Source: an uncultured Eggerthellaceae bacterium
GTDB lineage: Bacteria > Actinomycetota > Coriobacteriia > Coriobacteriales > Eggerthellaceae
Length of the DNA: 33,717 nucleotides
Assembly (NCBI GenBank): GCA_937892845.1
Contig: CALBGP010000009.1
Location: 1 to 33,717, forward strand
Direction of reading: 5' to 3'
Shown here: piece by piece, positions 23,868-32,375 of the stretch
Position numbering within the stretch: position 1 is the first letter of the stretch
Layout of the letters: each line of letters begins with the position of its first letter
Position numbers and translations under genes: made by a program
Notes under the pieces: model-generated
The model's database searches: none
Seen by the model: only the letters and a program-made list of their open reading frames with translations
Told to the model about the DNA's origin: nothing

Positions 23868-24962
23868 ATGGCAGACGAACTGATTCCGTCTTTGGATGAG
23901 CTGCGCGAACGCATAGAGGCGGCGCGCCTGTTTCTGCATATAGAAGACAATGAGGCGCTTCTGGCTGATCTTGATAGCCAAATCGCCCAACCCGGCTTCT
24001 GGGATGATCAGGCTACGGCACAGGCCGTGTCCCGGCAGGCAAGCGATATCCGGGACACGCTCGGTGCTTTCGCCGATGCCTGTGACTTGCTCCAGGAGGG
24101 GGAGACCGCAGATGAGCTGAGCGGCGAGGATGAGGCTTTCGCAGCTGAGCGCGATGAGGCCTGCATCCGTCTCTCTGCGATGCTCGACAAGCTTGAGGTT
24201 GAATCCTGGTTCTCCGAGCCCATCGACCACAATGATGCGATCATCACCATCAATCCGGGTCAGGGTGGTCTTGAGGCCCAGGATTGGACGGAGATGCTCT
24301 ATCGCATGTATGTGCGCTACGGCGAGAAAAAGGGCTGGAAGGTCAAGGTGCTCGATGTCGTTCCCGGCGAAGGCATCGGCTTGGATAAGGCCTCCATTCA
24401 GATTGAGGGCAAGAACGCCTACGGAATGCTGCGCAGCGAAAACGGCGTCCATCGCCTCGTGCGCATTTCACCTACGGATGATAAGAAGCGTCGCCAGACC
24501 ACCTTCGCAAGCGTCGAGGTGCTGCCCGTTGTCGACGACACCATCGAAATCGAGATCAACCCCGCCGATGTGCGCGTGGACGTCTACCGCTCCAGCGGAC
24601 CTGGTGGGCAATGCGTCAATACCACGGATTCCGCCGTCCGACTCACGCATGCTCCTACGGGCATTGTTGTCACCTGCCAGAACGAGAAGAGCCAGCTCCA
24701 GAACAAGGAGGCTGCCTTCAGGGTTCTGCGAGCCAAGCTCTACGAGCTTGAGGCCCGTAAGAGGGAGGAAGAGCTTGCCGCTCTGCGCGGAGAGCGCATG
24801 GAGAACAGCTTTGGCGCCCAAATCAGAAATTACGTGCTGTACCCGTATCAGCTTGTGAAGGATCTTCGTAGTAAAATCGAGACGGGAAACGTCGATTCGG
24901 TCCTCGATGGCGATATCGATGAATTCGTAGTGGGTTACCATAAATGGCGTGTGTCCCAGTAG
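23868..24962 (+). CDS. prfB: Peptide chain release factor 2
   Basis: RF2 ends translation at UGA and UAA. The protein has 364 residues in one continuous frame, with no CTTTGA programmed-frameshift site near codon 25. The catalytic GGQ is at 246-248 in SSGPGGQCVNTTDSAVRLTH. The RF2 stop-codon recognition tripeptide, normally SPF, reads SPT here (201-203, in VRISPTDDKKRRQ). The surrounding KRRQTTFASVEVLP is typical of RF2, and there is no PxT motif in the RF1 context. The N-terminal coiled coil (1-100) contains QPGFWDD. It lies 29 bases after secA. Confidence 0.95.
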   Translation: MADELIPSLDELRERIEAARLFLHIEDNEALLADLDSQIAQPGFWDDQATAQAVSRQASDIRDTLGAFADACDLLQEGETADELSGEDEAFAAERDEACIRLSAMLDKLEVESWFSEPIDHNDAIITINPGQGGLEAQDWTEMLYRMYVRYGEKKGWKVKVLDVVPGEGIGLDKASIQIEGKNAYGMLRSENGVHRLVRISPTDDKKRRQTTFASVEVLPVVDDTIEIEINPADVRVDVYRSSGPGGQCVNTTDSAVRLTHAPTGIVVTCQNEKSQLQNKEAAFRVLRAKLYELEARKREEELAALRGERMENSFGAQIRNYVLYPYQLVKDLRSKIETGNVDSVLDGDIDEFVVGYHKWRVSQ

Positions 24963-25029
24963 GGCGCGCGGTGCAGTTTTCGCGCATCGAAGCCGGTGCG
25001 CTCCGAACATTCGATGAGGAAGGATAACA

Positions 25030-25884
25030 GTGGATCTCGAAGCTTTGAAATCGAAGGCCAACGACCTGCGTGTCGACATAGTCTCCATGGTTTCCGCCGC
25101 AGGCAGCGGGCATCCGGGCGGCTCCCTGTCTGCCGTTGAGGTCATGTGCGCGCTTTATTTCGGGGGCGTGATGCGCCACGATCCCGCCCAACCCGATGCC
25201 GCCGACCGCGATCGCTTCGTCCTTTCCAAGGGCCATGCGGCTCCGGTGCTCTATGCGGCCTTGGCCGAATCAGGCTATTTCCCCGTCGAAGAGCTTGTCA
25301 CCCTGCGCAAGCTCGGCAGCAGGCTCCAGGGCCATCCTGATTGCCGCAAGCTTCCGGGCGTGGAGATTTCCACCGGCTCCCTGGGCCAGGGTCTGTCAAT
25401 TGCTTCGGGCATCGCCCTTGGCATGAAGATGGACGGCTCCGATGCCCATGTCTTCACTCTGATGGGTGATGGCGAAACCCAGGAAGGCCAGCTGTGGGAG
25501 GCCGCCATGTTCGCGGCGCACAGGAAGCTATCCAACCTCGTCGCCATCGTGGACCACAACCACCTGCAAATCGACGGCAACGTCGCCGATGTCTGCTCGC
25601 CTGAGGATCTGGGGGATAAGTTCCGTGCGTTCGGCTGGCAGGTTTTCGTCTGCGACGGCAATGACCTGGAATCCGTTCTGGCCACTCTGGAATCTGCGCG
25701 TGACGCCGAAGGCGACCGTCCGCGTGTCGTCGTTGCCGAAACGGTCAAGGGCAAGGGCGTAAGCTTCATGGAGGATAAGGCCGGCTGGCACGGCAAGGCC
25801 CCCAATGCCGAAGAGACCGAGGCTGCGCTTGCAGAGCTTTCCGCATCGAAAACCGCTGGAGAAAAGGAGGCCGTCAATGGCTAA
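25030..25884 (+). CDS. Transketolase, N-terminal subunit
   Basis: This is the TPP-pyrophosphate-binding half of a two-subunit transketolase, which moves two-carbon units between sugar phosphates. The protein has 284 residues. SGHPGGSLSAVEVM (26-39), VLSKGHAAPVLYAALAE, GSLGQGLSIASGIALG and the metal/TPP motif GDGETQEGQLWEA with VDHNHLQ about 30 residues on are all present. It starts with GTG at 25030, supported by GAGGAAGGA upstream. It ends by overlapping the next subunit by 8 bases. The pair is the split form found in many anaerobes rather than the roughly 660-residue fused enzyme. Confidence 0.95.
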   Translation: MDLEALKSKANDLRVDIVSMVSAAGSGHPGGSLSAVEVMCALYFGGVMRHDPAQPDAADRDRFVLSKGHAAPVLYAALAESGYFPVEELVTLRKLGSRLQGHPDCRKLPGVEISTGSLGQGLSIASGIALGMKMDGSDAHVFTLMGDGETQEGQLWEAAMFAAHRKLSNLVAIVDHNHLQIDGNVADVCSPEDLGDKFRAFGWQVFVCDGNDLESVLATLESARDAEGDRPRVVVAETVKGKGVSFMEDKAGWHGKAPNAEETEAALAELSASKTAGEKEAVNG

Positions 25885-26842
25885 TGCAGGAACCGCCGCC
25901 GCTGCGGCCCCGAAGAAGGCAACGCGTGCCGCATTCGGCGAAACCCTTGTCGAGCTTGTGGCTGAGGGCGTGGATGTCGTAGCCGTGGATGCCGACTTGT
26001 CTGGCTCCACCACCACGAAAAAACTCGGGGAGGCATATCCCGAGCGCCTGATCAACGTCGGCATCGCCGAACAGAACATGATTGATGTCGCCGCCGGACT
26101 GTCTCTGACGGGCCGTGTTGCATTCACGGGCTCTTTCGCCGTCTTCGGAACCGGCCGCGTTTATGACCAGATCCGCAATACGGTGTGCTACTCCAATCTC
26201 AACGTCAAGATCGCACCCACGCATTCCGGTGTGACCGTTGGCCCTGACGGCGGCAGCCATCAGATGGTCGAGGATATCGCCCTTATGCGCGTCCTGCCCA
26301 ACATGCGCGTCATCGTGCCCGCTGATTACGCGGCCGCCAAAGCCGCCATCCGTCTTGCAGCCGCCACGCCCGGTCCTGTCTACATCCGTTTGGGCCGCGC
26401 CTCCGTGCCGTGCATCTATGATGCGGATTGCGAGTTGAGCCTGGGTGGATCCAAGGTTGTGCGCGATGGCTCCGATGTGTCGCTCATCGCCTGCGGCATC
26501 GAGGTTGATCAGGCTATGAAGGCCGCTGACATCCTTGCTGAGAAGGGTGTTTCCGCCGAGGTCATCGACGCTTACAGCATCAAGCCGCTCGACCAGGAGG
26601 GCATCCTGGCATCTTTGTCCAAGACGGGCTGCGCCGTCACGTGCGAAGAGCATTCCGTGATTGGCGGTCTGGGCGGAGCGGTCGCTGAGCTTCTGTGCTC
26701 TACCACCCCGCTTCCGCTTGAGCGCGTCGGCATGCAGGATACTTTCGGCACGTCCGGCGAACCGGATGAGCTGGTGGCGAAGTTCGGCTTGGATGCCGCC
26801 GCCATCGCTGAAGCCGCATTGAAGGCCATCTCCCGCAAATAA
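25877..26842 (+). CDS. Transketolase, C-terminal subunit
   Basis: This subunit supplies the pyrimidine-binding domain and the C-terminal domain of the split transketolase. The protein has 321 residues. Glu65 in NVGIAEQNMIDVAAG is the conserved glutamate that activates TPP. FAVFGTGRVYDQIRN, APTHSGVTVGPDGGSHQ and PVYIRLGR are typical, and CEEHSVIGGLGGAVAE marks the C-terminal domain. AAAGGAGG (25863-25870) fixes the ATG at 25877. The last 8 bases of the N-terminal subunit gene overlap it. The pair ends at its own terminator (26870-26910), so it forms a separate unit between prfB and ftsE. Confidence 0.95.
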   Translation: MANAGTAAAAAPKKATRAAFGETLVELVAEGVDVVAVDADLSGSTTTKKLGEAYPERLINVGIAEQNMIDVAAGLSLTGRVAFTGSFAVFGTGRVYDQIRNTVCYSNLNVKIAPTHSGVTVGPDGGSHQMVEDIALMRVLPNMRVIVPADYAAAKAAIRLAAATPGPVYIRLGRASVPCIYDADCELSLGGSKVVRDGSDVSLIACGIEVDQAMKAADILAEKGVSAEVIDAYSIKPLDQEGILASLSKTGCAVTCEEHSVIGGLGGAVAELLCSTTPLPLERVGMQDTFGTSGEPDELVAKFGLDAAAIAEAALKAISRK

Positions 26843-26869
26843 CGCGCGTCCGCCTCAACTCGAGGAGCC

Positions 26870-26910
26870 GAAAACCCTGGATCGGGTACGCCGGTCCAGG
26901 GTTTTCTTTC
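26870..26910 (+). terminator. Terminator of the transketolase pair
   Basis: GAAAACCCTGGATCGG (26870-26885) pairs with CCGGTCCAGGGTTTTC (26891-26906) with one G-U pair and a five-base loop, then a T-rich TTTC. The long stable stem makes it convincing. The GAAAA flank suggests it could also work on the other strand. Confidence 0.85.
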
Positions 26911-26954
26911 GTATGAAGCATCCTTCTGGCCTGCATGAACTTTCTGTGTCCGGC

Positions 26955-26983
26955 ATGCCATACGCATGAGGGTCTTGTAAAAT
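26955..26983 (+). promoter_or_regulatory. Promoter for ftsEX
   Basis: ATGCCA (26955-26960) and TAAAAT (26978-26983) are separated by 17 bases, downstream of the transketolase terminator. Transcription would start near 26990, about 32 bases before the GTG of ftsE, which supports the long form of that protein. Confidence 0.55.
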
Positions 26984-27021
26984 GTGGATGTCCAGCAATC
27001 GATCAATGAACGGAGCAGTCT

Positions 27022-28089
27022 GTGACGAACACCAACGATGTGCAGCGTCGGGCCTCCCGTGCGCCCGAATCGGTGCCGACGGTACCGCTTTCGCGGCAGG
27101 GCAGGCATGCCGGTGCTGAATCGGAGGGCGATGCGCCTTCTAAACCCACGGTGCCCCTGACGCGCCGCAACCAGGCTCCCGCCCGAGCAGCCGCCGCTGC
27201 CCGCACCGGCGCCATGCAGCCCGTCCGCGCCGGTTCCCCTTCTTCCGCTGATTCAACTGCAGGTATGGCTGTCGCGCCGGCCTCGCGCCGTCGCGCCGCG
27301 CATTCTCGTGCCCAGGCCCCTGCTGCCAGCCCGGATCTTTCGCAGTCGTTGCCCACGCTTGAACCTGAAGAGGTCCAGCGTCCCAAGGGCACGCCCGTGA
27401 TCACCTTCGATCACGTGACCAAGATCTACCCCGCGCAGCCGAACCGACCCAGCCTTCACGATGTCTCCCTTGACATCTATGCCGGCGAATTCGTCTTTCT
27501 TGTCGGGCATTCCGGATCGGGCAAATCCACGCTCATCAAGCTGATCACCCGCGAGATCAAGCCGACTGACGGCAAGATCCTCATCGCGGACGAAGACCTG
27601 ACCACCATGCGCAATTGGCGCGTTCCTTATCTGCGCCGCAACATCGGCTGCGTTTTCCAGGACTTCAAGCTTCTGCCCAACAAGACCGTTTTCGAAAACG
27701 TCGCCTTCGCTTTGGAGGTCATCGGCAAAAGCCGCCATGTAATTCGCACGCAGGTCCCTGAGGTGTTGCGCCTTGTCGGCCTTCAGGACAAGCTCAACAA
27801 GCGCCCCGACCAGCTCTCCGGCGGCGAGCAGCAGCGTGTCTCCATCGCGCGCGCCATCGTGAACCGTCCGCCGCTGCTTGTCTGCGACGAACCTACGGGA
27901 AACCTCGATCCCCAGACTTCTCGCGGCATCATGGATCTTCTCGAACGAATCAATCGAACCGGTACCACGGTGCTGGTTGCCACGCATGACCGTGAGATGG
28001 TCGATAACATGCGTCGTCGCGTTATCGCCCTTGACAACGGTCAGTTGACGCGTGACCAGGGCAGGGGGGTGTACGGCTTCGATGTCTAG
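27022..28089 (+). CDS. ftsE: FtsE, cell-division ABC ATPase with a long N-terminal extension
   Basis: FtsE with FtsX forms an ABC-type complex that activates peptidoglycan hydrolases at the septum. The protein has 355 residues; usual FtsE is about 220-230. The ABC domain begins near residue 126 (VITFDHVTKIYP), with Walker A GHSGSGKS (163-169), a Q-loop (FQDFKLLPN), signature LSGGEQQR (265-272), Walker B LLVCDEPTGN, and the switch His in ATHDRE. The first 125 residues are low-complexity, rich in Ala, Arg, Pro and Ser, with two PTVPL(S/T)R copies (19-25 and 42-48). The GTG start is supported by CGGAG (27011-27015) and the upstream promoter. A start nearer the ABC domain cannot be excluded. Confidence 0.93.
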   Translation: MTNTNDVQRRASRAPESVPTVPLSRQGRHAGAESEGDAPSKPTVPLTRRNQAPARAAAAARTGAMQPVRAGSPSSADSTAGMAVAPASRRRAAHSRAQAPAASPDLSQSLPTLEPEEVQRPKGTPVITFDHVTKIYPAQPNRPSLHDVSLDIYAGEFVFLVGHSGSGKSTLIKLITREIKPTDGKILIADEDLTTMRNWRVPYLRRNIGCVFQDFKLLPNKTVFENVAFALEVIGKSRHVIRTQVPEVLRLVGLQDKLNKRPDQLSGGEQQRVSIARAIVNRPPLLVCDEPTGNLDPQTSRGIMDLLERINRTGTTVLVATHDREMVDNMRRRVIALDNGQLTRDQGRGVYGFDV

Positions 28090-28996
28090 TCTGTTCTATT
28101 TCTTCAAAGAATCCCTGACAGGGTTCACTCGCAATCTTGGAACCACGCTCGGCTCCATCGTCACCATTTTCTTGTCGCTGCTCATCATCGGCGTCTTTTT
28201 GGTGTGCGGTGCCGTGGTCAACAATATCGTCTCCTCGATTGAGGATAAGGTTTCCATCACCGTCTACATCGCCGATGAGGCTGCTCAGACCGATATCGAT
28301 TCGCTTATGTCGGACATCTCCGGCATGGAGGGCGTGCAGTCGGTTGACTTCACCACCAAGGAGGAAGCGCTTGAGAACTTCCGCAACTCCATGGTCTCCA
28401 ACCCCGATATCGTCGATCAGCTCGATGGGGTCAATCCGCTGCCCGCTTCCATCCTTGTGCAGCTTTCCGAAGCTCAGGAAGTCGAAGTGATCGCCCAGCA
28501 GATTCAATCCGACTCCACATTCCTCAAGATCTGCGATAACCCCGAAGATCCCTCCGACAGCCTCAAGTACGGGCAGTCCACGGTTGACAAGCTCTTCAGC
28601 CTGACGAACTACATCCGCTACATCGGCATTGCGCTCATCGCCCTGCTGGTATTCATCGCGCTCGTGTTCATCAACAACACCATCCGCCTGGCAATCCTCG
28701 CCCGTCGCAAGGAGATTGCCATCATGCGCCTGGTGGGCGCCTCCAATGGCTTCATTCGAGGGCCCTTCCTGATGGAAAGCGCCCTGCATGCCATTATCGG
28801 TGCAGGTCTGGCCGTCTTGTCGCTTGAGCTGATCCGCAGGTTCGCCCTGCCCACCATCTCTTCGGCGCTGCCTTGGCTGCCTGTTGACCTTGCATCGGGC
28901 CTCTATTTCCAGATCTATGCGATTCTTATGGTTGCGGGCCTGGTCATTGGCGCCATCGGTGCGTTCTTCGCTATGCGCCGTTACCTCAAGGTTTAA
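28082..28996 (+). CDS. ftsX: FtsX, cell-division permease-like protein
   Basis: FtsX is the membrane partner of FtsE. The protein has 304 residues, with an N-terminal helix (about 22-46), an extracellular domain (about 47-175) that in relatives contacts a hydrolase or its adaptor, then three more helices (about 177-201, 228-252, 274-298). The conserved ARRKEIAIMRLVGASNGFIRGPF cytoplasmic segment is present (quoted in part: KEIAIMRLVGAS). The ATG at 28082 overlaps ftsE by 8 bases. A G-rich stretch, GGGGGGTG, lies 10 bases upstream. Confidence 0.96.
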   Translation: MSSLFYFFKESLTGFTRNLGTTLGSIVTIFLSLLIIGVFLVCGAVVNNIVSSIEDKVSITVYIADEAAQTDIDSLMSDISGMEGVQSVDFTTKEEALENFRNSMVSNPDIVDQLDGVNPLPASILVQLSEAQEVEVIAQQIQSDSTFLKICDNPEDPSDSLKYGQSTVDKLFSLTNYIRYIGIALIALLVFIALVFINNTIRLAILARRKEIAIMRLVGASNGFIRGPFLMESALHAIIGAGLAVLSLELIRRFALPTISSALPWLPVDLASGLYFQIYAILMVAGLVIGAIGAFFAMRRYLKV

Positions 28997-29016
28997 CCTG
29001 ATCGGCGGTAACCCGG

Positions 29017-30285
29017 ATGAAACCCTCCATGAGGCATCGCGCTCGCAAGCAAAGCGACGTCAATGCGCACAATAAGAAGCACCTGAGGATTCTCGTTGCT
29101 GCAATAGTTGCGGTGTCGTTGTTCTGCGCTGGGTTTCTCGTCCGCGGCAACCATGTGCTCATGGAAGGGTTCGGTGTCGATCCCGTGGAACCTGCCGACC
29201 CTTCCGTAGTCGATCCTGATTCCGTCGTCGTGTCCTCGCGCCTCAATGAGGTCGAACTTCTGCTTGGCGGAAGCATAGACACCTATGACGTCAACACCTC
29301 CACAGAAGAGGCCATCAACGCGTTTCTCGCAAGCACCGATGACAAGTACGCGCGCTATTTCGATGCCCAGCGCTATAGCGAATATGTCAACGCCAATGCG
29401 GTCCAGTATCCTGGCGTGGGCGTGTATTTCTCCGAATACAATGGCAAGGCCTATGCCCTCGATATCTTCGAAGGCTCATCGGCCAGCGATGCCGGGGTTC
29501 GTTCCGGCGACTTCGTCGTGGCCATCGACGGAGATCGCAGCCAGGATTGGAGCGCCGTCGAAGTGATCAACGCCGTCAGCGGTGAGGCCGGGACCACGGT
29601 TGTGGTGACCTGGCGCAGGCCGGCAAGCCTTGATTCCGAGGGCGGCGAGGAGTTCACCACCACGCTTACGCGCGCCGAGGCCGTTGAGGCCAACGTTTCC
29701 ACGGAGCTTATCGATGATGTGGGCTATGTCCGCCTTCGCCAGATCACCCAGGATTCAGACGATCTGGTCCGCAAGGCCATCGAACAGCTGTCCTCCCGGG
29801 GAGCGAAGGCGTTCGTCTTCGACATTCGGGATAATGCCGGCGGATATCTCACCGAAGCGGTGGGCCTGGCTTCTTTGTTCATCAAGAGCGGCGTGATCGT
29901 TGAGATCGATACCAAAGATTCCGTTACGACGAAACAGGCAACCGGCGATCTTGCCACCGAAGCACCCGTTGTGGTGCTGGTTAATGAGAATACTGCAGGT
30001 TCGGCCGAGGTTATTGCGGCAGCGCTGCGCGATAGTAGCAGGGCTACGGCGGTCGGCACCACCACGCTTGGCCGTGGTTCGGTGCAGATCACCACTCCGC
30101 TGTCCTTCGGCGGAGCGCTTCGCTATACGGTTGCGCGCTACAAGTCTCCCAGCGGGTATTCCATCGATGGCGTGGGCGTTGTTCCCAATATCACCGTAGC
30201 CAACGACAAGACCGATGTCGACAACCAGAAGGCGGTCGCCGTGGAAACCGCAGCCTCTCTTGCCCAAGGTCAGGGCCGCGCCTGA
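29017..30285 (+). CDS. S41 (CtpA-like) PDZ protease homologue with an altered dyad
   Basis: C-terminal processing peptidases cut envelope proteins with a Ser-Lys dyad. In this 422-residue protein an N-terminal membrane anchor (about 24-42) is followed by a spacer, a helical S41 N-domain, a PDZ domain (about 130-205; YPGVGVYFSEYNG, GVRSGDFVVAIDG), and the protease core. The nucleophile is Ser329 in NENTAGSAEVIAAAL. The residue that is normally lysine in the GKG motif is Arg353 (TTTLGRGSVQ). The conserved Gln357 and the later SPSGYSIDGVGVVPN strand are present. So either Arg serves in place of Lys or the protein has lost activity. It follows ftsX by 20 bases, a common pairing in Gram-positives. 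Confidence 0.92.
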   Translation: MKPSMRHRARKQSDVNAHNKKHLRILVAAIVAVSLFCAGFLVRGNHVLMEGFGVDPVEPADPSVVDPDSVVVSSRLNEVELLLGGSIDTYDVNTSTEEAINAFLASTDDKYARYFDAQRYSEYVNANAVQYPGVGVYFSEYNGKAYALDIFEGSSASDAGVRSGDFVVAIDGDRSQDWSAVEVINAVSGEAGTTVVVTWRRPASLDSEGGEEFTTTLTRAEAVEANVSTELIDDVGYVRLRQITQDSDDLVRKAIEQLSSRGAKAFVFDIRDNAGGYLTEAVGLASLFIKSGVIVEIDTKDSVTTKQATGDLATEAPVVVLVNENTAGSAEVIAAALRDSSRATAVGTTTLGRGSVQITTPLSFGGALRYTVARYKSPSGYSIDGVGVVPNITVANDKTDVDNQKAVAVETAASLAQGQGRA

Positions 30286-30286
30286 T

Positions 30287-32305
30287 ATGGCCCGGTATCG
30301 TAGCGGCAGATCCAAGACGCGCCGTTCGCCGCGCGTTCATCCTCGGGGTGTCATCAAGGTCACTTCCGCGGGGTATGCCTTCGTCCAGACGGCTGAAGGC
30401 GAATTCTTCATTCCGGCTTCCAAAACCGCCGACGCTTTCGATGGCGATACGGTGGATATCGTGCCCTTGGCCCCTACGGACAAGCCTTCGCGCGGCGCCC
30501 GTGTTGCTGCAGCGGATAGACGGATGGCCCGTGTTGTCTCCGTTGCCATTCGCGCCCACGAAACGCTTGTCGGCCGCTACGAGGTGGCCGAACCTTTCGG
30601 CGTGGTCATCCCTGAAGACCCCCGCATCCACCATGACATCTTCACCCTGCGCGCGGATGCTCCCCATGTGCGTGATGGCGACATCGTCCGTGTTCGCATC
30701 AATTCCTATCCCAGTGGCCGTGAGCCCGCAAGCGGCGTTGTCGAAGAGGTTTTGGGACATGAGGGCGACGTCGGTGTCGATGTCTCCATCGTCGTTGCCC
30801 GTCACAAGCTTGAAACCCATTTCAGCGAAGCGGCGCTTTCCGATGTGGCGGGCGCTCAGGTTGCCGCCCAGCACGCAATCGAATCAGAAGGCTACCGCGA
30901 TCTGAGAAATCGTCTTGTATTCACCGTCGACCCGGTGGATGCCCGCGATTTCGATGATGCGTTGTCGTTTGCGCGTCTTGAGGATGGCACCGTGCGGTTG
31001 GGCGTCCATATCGCCGATGTCTCCCATTATGTTCCGTGGAACTCATCCGTCGATCTGGATGCCCGTCGCCGCGCAACGAGCGTCTACCTTGTGGATCGGG
31101 TCATTCCCATGCTGCCGGAAAAGCTTTCCTGCGACGTGTGCTCTCTTCGCCCCGATGAGGATCGTCGGACCATGACGGTGGACATCTGTTTCGATTCCTT
31201 CATGCGCATTGTCCGTACGGACGCCTATCCTGCCATCATTCGGTCAAAGGCGCGCCTTGCTTACGATCAGGTTCAAGCAGCCCTTGAAGGAAACGATTGG
31301 ATGCGTCGCTCGCTCGCCGGTGACCGGCAGTTGGCAGAAGACATCTTCGGGAATCTGGTTGAGCTCAATGCTTTGGCCCATGCTCTCCATGCCGACCGTA
31401 AGAATCGCGGCGGCCTTGACTTCGACAGCGTGGAAGCCAAGGTGGTGCTTGATGGGGAAGGGGTGCCCGTAGATGTCAAGCTGCGGGTTCGCAACGATGC
31501 AACCGCGCTGGTCGAGGAGGCCATGATAGCCGCCAATGAGGCAGTCGCGCGTTTGCTGCGTGATGCGAAGTTCCCCTCGATTTTCCGCGTCCATGACGTT
31601 CCTGACCAAGATGAGCTGGGATCCCTTGTTCCTCTTCTGCAGGAATTCGGCTATACCCGCACTGTTTCCGCTGCCGCTTTCAGCGCCGGGGCGCCCAAAG
31701 CCATCCAGGCCGTGCTGGCGGCTGCCCAAGGAAGGCCGGAGGAATACCTGGTCTCTTCGCTTGTGCTGCGATGCATGAAGCGTGCGGTCTATCGCAATGT
31801 TTGCGAACCGCATTTCGGCCTTGCCAGTGATGCCTATACCCATTTCACAAGTCCTATCAGGCGCTATCCCGATCTGATGGTGCATCGCATGCTCAAGATG
31901 CTGCTGAAGGGCCGCGATGGGACGTACAGCGCGCAGGCCGACTCTCTTTCCTGGATTGCCGAACATGCATCCAAAGCGGAACGGGTGGCGGAAGCGGCAT
32001 CGCGCGATTCTCAGGAGCTCAAGCTCTTGGAGCTTATGGGCCAGCATATCGGCGAGGAATTCGACGGCATCATATCGGGGGTTTCCACATCGGGCTTCTA
32101 TGTCCGTCTGGAAAATACCGCCGAAGGTTTCGTCTCCGTGCGCGGCGCCCATGATTACTACATACTCGATCCGGTGCGCCACCAGCTGACCGGTTCGGAA
32201 ACGCGCGTGAAGTACCGGTTGGGAAAGCCGGTCCGCATCAAGGTCAAGGATGTCCATCCTTATGAGCATCGAGCTGATTTCGAGCTTGCGGGCAAACGCT
32301 TGTAG
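30287..32305 (+). CDS. rnr: RNase R (RNB-family 3'-5' exoribonuclease)
   Basis: RNase R degrades structured RNA, including messages released by trans-translation. The protein has 672 residues. A basic N-terminus is followed by a cold-shock domain (RGVIKVTSAGYAFVQT, about 20-35), a second OB region, and the RNB domain with catalytic aspartates Asp215, Asp221, Asp223 and Asp224 in TVDPVDARDFDDAL. HIADVSHYVPW and HFTSPIRRYPDLMVHRML follow. A C-terminal S1 domain (FDGIISGVSTSGFYVRLEN) ends the protein. In many RNase R proteins the first motif reads DxxDARDFDD with Gly-Glu; here it is Pro-Val, a mild difference. The ATG starts one base after the S41 gene stop, and smpB is next. Confidence 0.95.
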   Translation: MARYRSGRSKTRRSPRVHPRGVIKVTSAGYAFVQTAEGEFFIPASKTADAFDGDTVDIVPLAPTDKPSRGARVAAADRRMARVVSVAIRAHETLVGRYEVAEPFGVVIPEDPRIHHDIFTLRADAPHVRDGDIVRVRINSYPSGREPASGVVEEVLGHEGDVGVDVSIVVARHKLETHFSEAALSDVAGAQVAAQHAIESEGYRDLRNRLVFTVDPVDARDFDDALSFARLEDGTVRLGVHIADVSHYVPWNSSVDLDARRRATSVYLVDRVIPMLPEKLSCDVCSLRPDEDRRTMTVDICFDSFMRIVRTDAYPAIIRSKARLAYDQVQAALEGNDWMRRSLAGDRQLAEDIFGNLVELNALAHALHADRKNRGGLDFDSVEAKVVLDGEGVPVDVKLRVRNDATALVEEAMIAANEAVARLLRDAKFPSIFRVHDVPDQDELGSLVPLLQEFGYTRTVSAAAFSAGAPKAIQAVLAAAQGRPEEYLVSSLVLRCMKRAVYRNVCEPHFGLASDAYTHFTSPIRRYPDLMVHRMLKMLLKGRDGTYSAQADSLSWIAEHASKAERVAEAASRDSQELKLLELMGQHIGEEFDGIISGVSTSGFYVRLENTAEGFVSVRGAHDYYILDPVRHQLTGSETRVKYRLGKPVRIKVKDVHPYEHRADFELAGKRL

Positions 32306-32312
32306 CTTCATC

Positions 32313-32342
32313 TTGCGCGCTGCCTTCCTGCTTTGCTAAACT
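32313..32342 (+). promoter_or_regulatory. Promoter for smpB
   Basis: TTGCGC (32313-32318) and TAAACT (32337-32342) are spaced by 18 bases. The -10 is preceded by TGC, giving an extended -10. The start would be near 32349, about 26 bases before the preferred ATG of smpB. Confidence 0.5.
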
Positions 32343-32375
32343 TCTGAGTTTGTGAGTGAAAGGTTGGTCGGCCGT

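Noticed and set aside
23868..23960. Programmed +1 frameshift in prfB
   Set aside because: The RF2 frame is continuous from the ATG, and no CTTTGA slippery stop is present near codon 25.
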